Shown: positions 14,116 through 18,192 of the stretch, in pieces | Layout of the letters: each line of letters begins with the position of its first letter | Position numbering within the stretch: the first letter of the stretch is position 1 | Assembly: GCA_044377735.1 (NCBI GenBank) | Contig: JBILYK010000070.1 | Coordinates: 1 to 18,192 of the forward strand | Reading direction: 5' to 3' | DNA from: Tabrizicola_A sp044377735 | GTDB taxonomy: Bacteria; Pseudomonadota; Alphaproteobacteria; Rhodobacterales; Rhodobacteraceae | DNA length: 18,192 nt | Made by a program: the position numbers and the translations under genes | Notes under the pieces: model-generated | What the model was told of the DNA's origin: nothing | The model's database searches: none | What the model saw: the letters and a program-made list of their open reading frames with translations, nothing else

Positions 14116-15102
14116 ATGGGCAAGGATGTTGGCGAGGCGCTGCAGGACGCGGCCTTTACCCGGACGCGTCTGCACGGCTCGACCATCGAGGCGAGCTATT
14201 CGGGTGCCCTTAGCTTTTTACGCCGCAAATACACCAAAGACCTGACCGGGGTGGATGTCGCGATCACCGGCATCCCCTTTGATCTGTCGGTCAGCAACCG
14301 CCCCGGCACCCGCTTTGGGCCCGAAGCGATCCGCCGCGCCTCGGCGCAACACAGTTGGGGGCCTATCTGGCCTTGGCGCTTTGATCCCTTCGACACGCTT
14401 GCGGCCATCGACTATGGCGATGTCGCCTTCGACTGGGGCGCGCCGATGGACATTCCAGCGGCGATTGAGGCCCATATCGCCACGCTGATCGCGGGCGGGG
14501 CGGCCACGCTAAACCTTGGCGGCGATCATTTCACCACCTACCCGACGCTGCGGGCCTATGCGGCGAAACATGGCCCGTTGGGGCTGGTGCAGTTCGACGC
14601 CCACCGCGATGTCGAAGAAGACGAAGGCGGCCGCATCGACCATGGCAGCATGTTCAACTATGCGGTGCGCGAAGGCATCATTGACCCCAAGCGCACGGTT
14701 CAGATCGGCATCCGCACCTGTTTTTCGGGCGAGAAAAGCCACGGCATGACCATTCTTCACGCCGACCGCGTGCAAGCGATGAGCGCCGAGTCCGTCGCCG
14801 ATGTGGTGCGCAACGTGGTGGGCGATGGGCCGTCTTATCTGACCTTTGACATTGATTGCCTTGACCCCTCCACCGCGCCCGGAACCGGCACTCCGGTGCC
14901 GGGCGGTTTGAACAGCTTTCAGGCGCTGTCGATGCTACGGGCGATGAAAGGCATGGATTTCAAAGGCATGGACGTGGTCGAGGTGTCGCCCCCCTATGAC
15001 CATGCCGAGATGACATCGAATGCGGCAGCCATGATCGCGGCGGAAATGCTGTGCCTGAAGGCCTGGGCCAAGGGCGCGCGTCCGGTCGAAATGGAGGCCT
15101 AG
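14116..15102 (+). CDS. speB: Agmatinase-family ureohydrolase
   Basis: A 328-residue Mn-dependent ureohydrolase. All six metal ligands of the family are present: His138 in NLGGDHF, Asp161, His163 and Asp165 in FDAHRD (most homologues have DAHTD or DAHLD), and Asp245 and Asp247 in FDIDCLDPSTAPGTG. HGSMFNYAV, VPGGLNSFQA and the substrate-carboxylate-side VEVSPPYDHAEMTSN are also in place. Family members hydrolyse agmatine to putrescine and urea, but close relatives use guanidinobutyrate, guanidinopropionate or proclavaminate, so the substrate is open. The start ATG 14116 lies behind AAGGGGG, nine bases from the upstream stop. Its stop overlaps the stop of the convergent hydroxylase gene in the sequence CTAG. 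Confidence 0.9.
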   Translation: MGKDVGEALQDAAFTRTRLHGSTIEASYSGALSFLRRKYTKDLTGVDVAITGIPFDLSVSNRPGTRFGPEAIRRASAQHSWGPIWPWRFDPFDTLAAIDYGDVAFDWGAPMDIPAAIEAHIATLIAGGAATLNLGGDHFTTYPTLRAYAAKHGPLGLVQFDAHRDVEEDEGGRIDHGSMFNYAVREGIIDPKRTVQIGIRTCFSGEKSHGMTILHADRVQAMSAESVADVVRNVVGDGPSYLTFDIDCLDPSTAPGTGTPVPGGLNSFQALSMLRAMKGMDFKGMDVVEVSPPYDHAEMTSNAAAMIAAEMLCLKAWAKGARPVEMEA

Positions 15103-16298
15103 CGCACCCCGAGGCCCGCTTTCATCAGCGTCTTTCTGACCGGACCAAGGGAATAGAGCGCGTTCAGCGCACCTGCGCGCAAGTCGCGAAGGAAGGGCTC
15201 GCCCAGCATGGAGGTGCGGTTTAACAGATCCACCCCCGCCAGCCGCGCCTTGACCTCAAGATGGCGCTTGCGCTCAAAAGCGGCCAGCATCTGGGCGCTG
15301 CCAAGGTTGGCAGGGTTCGCCACCGCCAGATCCAACAGGGCCGACAGATCCGCCAGACTCATGTTCAGGCCCTGCGCACCAATCGGCGGCATGACATGGG
15401 CCGCCTCGGCGATCAGCGCCACGCGGGTCGCCACCATCCGCTCGGCGGCTTGGGTGATGATCGGCCAGACGGTGCGGGCGCTGTCCAGCCGTAATGCGCC
15501 CAGAATTCTGCACGAGCGTTCGTTGATTGCCGTCTCAAATTCGGCCACTGGCAGTGCCGCCAGCCGCGCCACTTCGGGGCCCGTTTCCATCCAGACCACG
15601 GCGGATGCCGGGCCGCCATTGCGGTCGGGTAGTGGCACCAGTGTAAAGGGTCCGCCTGAGCGGTGAATTTCCGTTGAAATATTGTTATGCGGAACGGGAT
15701 GCGCCACGGCGAAGGCCAGCGCTTTTTGCCCATAGCGCGTGGTGGTCACCTCGATGCCCACCTCTTGGCGCACGGTGGAATTGCGCCCATCAGCGGCCAC
15801 GACCAGTCGGGTTGAGATCCGTCGCCCATCCGAAAGGGTGGCCAGCGCCTCGGCCTCGCGGGTCATCACGCGCGCGGTCGCGGTGCCGGGCTGGAAGGTG
15901 ACATTGGGCAACTCCCCGAGCCGCGCCACCATCTCGCGCCGCAAAAGCCAGTTCGGCAGGTTCCACCCAAAGGGCTGGTCCGAAATCTCGGCAGCGTCGA
16001 AATCCTTGACGATGCGCGGCTCGGCCACCGGGCCCCCGGCATCTACAATCCGCATGATCTGTAAGGGTGCGGCATGGGGCGCCAGCCGATCCCAAAGCCC
16101 TGCGGCCTGCAAAACCGGGATTGACGGGTGCAAGAACGCGGTGGAGCGGTGGTCGGCCCCAGCCGCGTCGCGGTCGGTCACCGGGGGTTCAGGGTCGGTG
16201 CAGATCACCGAAAACCCGGCCGAACCAAAAGCTGCCGCCGCCGTCAGCCCGGCAACACCGCCGCCCGAGACGAGAATATCGGTCTTGATCCGGTCCAT
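15099..16298 (-). CDS. UbiH/UbiF/COQ6-family FAD-dependent hydroxylase
   Basis: A 399-residue flavoprotein monooxygenase of the family that hydroxylates the ubiquinone ring. The start is ATG 16298 with GAGGGG six bases before it; an ATG five codons upstream lacks this site. The N-terminal dinucleotide-binding fold is ILVSGGGVAGLTAAAAFGSA, DHRSTAFLHPS follows at 49-59, and LVVAADGRNSTVR (165-177) is the DG motif. The second FAD motif, usually GDAAH, is AEAAHVMPPIGAQGLNMSL with residues 297-301 AEAAH, so both the Gly and the Asp are replaced, the Asp by Glu. No quinone genes lie next to it, so the hydroxylation position is unknown. It overlaps the agmatinase gene tail to tail by four bases and has 83 bases to the next gene upstream. 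Confidence 0.88.
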   Translation of the reverse strand: MDRIKTDILVSGGGVAGLTAAAAFGSAGFSVICTDPEPPVTDRDAAGADHRSTAFLHPSIPVLQAAGLWDRLAPHAAPLQIMRIVDAGGPVAEPRIVKDFDAAEISDQPFGWNLPNWLLRREMVARLGELPNVTFQPGTATARVMTREAEALATLSDGRRISTRLVVAADGRNSTVRQEVGIEVTTTRYGQKALAFAVAHPVPHNNISTEIHRSGGPFTLVPLPDRNGGPASAVVWMETGPEVARLAALPVAEFETAINERSCRILGALRLDSARTVWPIITQAAERMVATRVALIAEAAHVMPPIGAQGLNMSLADLSALLDLAVANPANLGSAQMLAAFERKRHLEVKARLAGVDLLNRTSMLGEPFLRDLRAGALNALYSLGPVRKTLMKAGLGVR

Positions 16299-16381
16299 GT
16301 TAACCCCTCGCATCCACCCCTGAACTTAGGGCGAAGCCGCGCGAAAGCGAAGGGGCAAGGTGTCACGGGGCCGCAAAGCAG

Positions 16382-16603
16382 TTAGGGCCACGAGATCCAG
16401 ACAAACAGTGCGAACACCAAGGGCACCATGCACAGGGCGACCATGGTCAGCACCACCAGCCCCCATGTCTTGATTGCCAGCACAAGCAGGGTCAATGCAA
16501 TGACCAGAAGGTAAAAGATCACGTTCACATCGCGCGCGACATCGCGGGCAATGGCGGAAAGGACCGGGATCTGGACCTTGGGCTGGGTCAGGGAAATGGA
16601 CAT
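16382..16603 (-). CDS. Small two-helix membrane protein
   Basis: A 73-residue protein of unknown function. The ATG at 16603 is preferred because GGAG lies six bases before it; an upstream ATG at 16615 has no ribosome site. A polar N-terminus of about 25 residues (MSISLTQPKVQIPVLSAIAR) is followed by two closely spaced hydrophobic helices at about 27-44 and 47-69, with Lys-Thr-Trp-Gly at the turn, ending WISWP. With the short loop the ends probably both face the same side of the inner membrane. It lies between the hydroxylase and nucleotidase genes on the same strand and may be cotranscribed. I see no functional motif. Confidence 0.62.
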   Translation of the reverse strand: MSISLTQPKVQIPVLSAIARDVARDVNVIFYLLVIALTLLVLAIKTWGLVVLTMVALCMVPLVFALFVWISWP

Positions 16604-16671
16604 CTGAAGCTCCATGTTTTGCTTTGGGCCTCATGGTGCGTCCCGTATGGTTCTTGCAGGGCGCATGTTGC

Positions 16672-16694
16672 CGCAGGCGGCACTTTGGCCTGCG
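16672..16694 (-). terminator. Hairpin immediately after the nucleotidase stop
   Basis: CGCAGGC (16672-16678) and GCCTGCG (16688-16694) form a seven-base-pair GC-rich stem with a nine-base loop, adjoining the stop of the HAD gene. No T-run follows on the minus strand, so if it acts it would be as a weak or Rho-assisted terminator or mRNA 3'-end protector. Confidence 0.25.
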
Positions 16695-17342
16695 TCACGT
16701 TGTCAGATGGGCAAGAAATGCCGTCAAATCCTCGGTGTGGTGGTGAATGTGCTCACCAGGCGCCCGCTCCGGCGCGACGTGGACAGTGCGCATCCCCATC
16801 TCATGCGGCACCCGCAGATTGCGCGGGTCATCTTCGAACATGGCGGCGCGGGCAGGGTCCAGCCCGTCGATGTCAAAAACCGCCTCAAAGGCGGCGCGGT
16901 CGGGTTTGGGGTGAAAACCGGCGTGCTCCACCCCATAAACCGCATCGAACAGCCCCGACAGCCCACGCGCCTCCAAGACTTTCATGGCATAGGGTTCGCA
17001 GGCATTGGTGTAGATGATCCGCCTGCCCGGAAGATCCGCAATGCGGGCGGCAAGGTCGGGGTCGCGGGGCAGGGGTGAGAAATCGATGTCATGGACATCG
17101 GTTAGATAGGGGCCGGGGTCCATCCCGTGTTCGCGCATCAACCCGGCCAACGTGGTGCCATAGGTTTCCCAATAATGCTGGCGCAGGTCGTTGGCCTTTT
17201 CTCGGCTGACCCGCAGAGTTTGCATCACCCAATTGGTCATCCGCACCTCGATCTGGTCAAACAGCCGATAGCGCGGTGGGTAAAGCGTGTTGTCCAGATC
17301 AAAGACCCAGGTGGTGACGTGGTGAAACTGATGTTTGATCAT
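16695..17342 (-). CDS. HAD-superfamily pyrimidine 5'-nucleotidase-like phosphatase
   Basis: A 215-residue cytoplasmic HAD hydrolase. Motif I is VFDLDNTLYP with nucleophile Asp15 and acid/base Asp17; motif II is Thr112 in IIYTNACEP; motif III is Lys146 in HPKPD; motif IV is FEDDPRN with Asp171 and Asp172. The cap sequence between motifs I and II, including MTNWVMQTLRVS and YWETYGTTLAGLM, matches the bacterial and yeast pyrimidine 5'-nucleotidase (SDT1-like) subgroup, which dephosphorylates UMP or CMP and other monophosphates. HAD specificity is broad, so the natural substrate is uncertain. The start ATG 17342 follows a GGCGGCGGC stretch with no clear Shine-Dalgarno. It is divergent from the GntR-type regulator, about 100 bases apart. 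Confidence 0.87.
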   Translation of the reverse strand: MIKHQFHHVTTWVFDLDNTLYPPRYRLFDQIEVRMTNWVMQTLRVSREKANDLRQHYWETYGTTLAGLMREHGMDPGPYLTDVHDIDFSPLPRDPDLAARIADLPGRRIIYTNACEPYAMKVLEARGLSGLFDAVYGVEHAGFHPKPDRAAFEAVFDIDGLDPARAAMFEDDPRNLRVPHEMGMRTVHVAPERAPGEHIHHHTEDLTAFLAHLTT

Positions 17343-17387
17343 GCCGCCGCCATAGGCGAGCCCGTGGGCGTCGGCAACCGGGGGGCC

Positions 17388-17415
17388 TTGAATGGCGCAG
17401 GAAAGCCGCTAGAGT
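17388..17415 (+). promoter_or_regulatory. Candidate promoter for the GntR-family gene
   Basis: TTGAAT at 17388-17393 and TAGAGT at 17410-17415 are 16 bases apart and lie 28 bases before the preferred start of the regulator. They sit in the short divergent gap with the nucleotidase gene. The match is by eye. Confidence 0.28.
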
Positions 17416-17442
17416 CGACGCGCGAACTTGGAGAATGCAGCA

Positions 17443-18078
17443 TTGCAGAAAGACGCCTACTCGCTGATCCTTGATGCCATTGAGCGCGCCGATTTCAAAC
17501 CCGGCGACCGGCTGGTGGAATCCGAACTAGCCGAGAGGTTGGGCGTGTCGCGCACACCGGTGCGCGAGGCGCTGCAGCGGCTTGAAACCCAAGGTATGCT
17601 GGCGCGTGATGGGCGCAGCTTGATGGTGGCCTCGCTGGATCACAACCAGCTGGCCGAACTTTACACCGTGCGCACCGAGCTGGAGGGGTTGGCCGCCCGG
17701 CTGGCGGCGCGTCATGCCACCGATGAGGAAATCCGTGTCCTTCGCGGGATGGTCGAAGATGACCGCAATCTGCTTGGAGGCGATCCTCGTGCGCTTAGCC
17801 GGGCCAACAAGCGGCTCCACAGGCTGATCCATCTGGCCTCGCACAACCGGTTCTTGGTGCAGCAACTGGATCTCGTACATCGGTCGATGGCGTTGATGGC
17901 CAACACATCTTTGGCTGCCGAAGGTCGAGATGAGGTCGCCTTGGCCGAACATGACCAGATCGTCCGAGCGATTGAGTTGCATGACGGTGAAGCGGCCTAT
18001 CAGGCGCTGAAATCTCACATCTCCAAAGCCTTTGAGACCCGGCTGCGGGTGGACGCAGGCGAGTTGAAGATGCGTTGA
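17443..18078 (+). CDS. GntR-family (FCD-type) transcriptional regulator
   Basis: A 211-residue DNA-binding regulator. Two in-frame TTG starts exist. TTG 17443 is preferred because GGAG lies nine bases before it; TTG 17428 would add five residues with no ribosome site, and the only nearby ATG is out of frame. Residues 3-68 are the winged helix: GDRLVESELAERLGVSRTPV followed by REALQRLETQGML. The remaining residues are an all-helical FCD ligand domain with HRLIHLASHN and a later SHISKAF, which supply the histidine positions that often bind metal and an organic acid. Such regulators usually repress neighbouring catabolic genes and respond to small carboxylates. The effector is unknown. The divergent nucleotidase gene and genes beyond the window edge are candidate targets. 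A 17-base-pair hairpin follows the stop. Confidence 0.9.
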   Translation: MQKDAYSLILDAIERADFKPGDRLVESELAERLGVSRTPVREALQRLETQGMLARDGRSLMVASLDHNQLAELYTVRTELEGLAARLAARHATDEEIRVLRGMVEDDRNLLGGDPRALSRANKRLHRLIHLASHNRFLVQQLDLVHRSMALMANTSLAAEGRDEVALAEHDQIVRAIELHDGEAAYQALKSHISKAFETRLRVDAGELKMR

Positions 18079-18100
18079 CGCGCGTCCGCGCAACTAAAGA

Positions 18101-18137
18101 GGATCGCATTCGATCTGCTTCAGATTGAATGCGATCC
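18101..18137 (+). terminator. 17-bp hairpin downstream of the GntR gene
   Basis: Bases 18101-18117 pair with 18121-18137 around a CTT loop, with one G-U wobble and otherwise perfect complementarity. The outer eleven pairs are GGATCGCATTC/GAATGCGATCC. It begins 22 bases after the stop. There is no U-run after it on either strand, so it could be a Rho-assisted terminator, a dispersed palindromic repeat or an operator. As DNA it is a long near-palindrome. Confidence 0.5.
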
Positions 18138-18192
18138 GCGACAGGCAAGCCCTTGGGAACGTTACGTATCGCGTTTGATCGGCGTAACCCGA

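Overview
The window comes from a high-GC alphaproteobacterial chromosome, most likely a Rhodobacteraceae (Roseobacter-type) organism. The evidence is the folB-folP-glmM order, a FolB with a long C-terminal extension, a Rhodobacteraceae-like GC-rich intergenic repeat, a UbiH-type hydroxylase with an AEAAH motif, and codon use dominated by G/C-ending codons. The assignment rests on recognised protein families and gene order, not on a database search.

An accessory island fills roughly 1-4916 and is visibly more AT-rich than the rest. It holds a 251-bp internally deleted IS3-family derivative (133-383), a gene-poor AT-rich stretch (384-894), and a compact three-gene exopolysaccharide-type module. 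That module is yjbH (outer-membrane beta-barrel), yjbF (lipoprotein, ATGA overlap with yjbH) and a small secreted protein ending in four Gly-Thr-Asn repeats that looks like an analogue of YjbE/GfcA. The YjbG/GfcC partner is absent. Two strong hairpins that share sequence follow the third gene (4040-4111). After them lies an IS graveyard: the 3' end of an IS3-family orfB joined to a multiply deleted IS481-family transposase (4137-4916).

The chromosomal backbone runs from about 5016 to the end. It has a GT-A-like glycosyltransferase (+), then a minus-strand block: folB (dihydroneopterin aldolase with a C-terminal extra domain), folP (dihydropteroate synthase) and glmM (phosphoglucosamine mutase), the last two almost abutting. 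Upstream lie a SleB-type cell-wall hydrolase and a large pyruvate-phosphate-dikinase-like protein whose ATP-binding residues are altered. Divergent from the latter is a plus-strand pair, a class V aminotransferase and an agmatinase-family ureohydrolase. They converge, with overlapping stop codons, on a minus-strand group of a UbiH-family FAD hydroxylase, a 73-residue two-helix membrane protein and a HAD pyrimidine 5'-nucleotidase-like enzyme. A GntR/FCD regulator is divergent from the nucleotidase gene and is followed by a long near-perfect hairpin.

Functionally, the backbone is housekeeping metabolism: folate, amino-sugar activation for peptidoglycan/LPS, quinone-type hydroxylation, nucleotide turnover and possible guanidino-compound catabolism. 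The island carries a cell-surface polysaccharide accessory module probably assembled or acquired with help from insertion sequences. I see no CRISPR array, tRNA, rRNA or phage structural gene. The most unusual items are the minimal yjbH-yjbF-GTN-tail module, the dikinase-like protein with a non-canonical ATP site, the FolB fusion and the paired hairpins.
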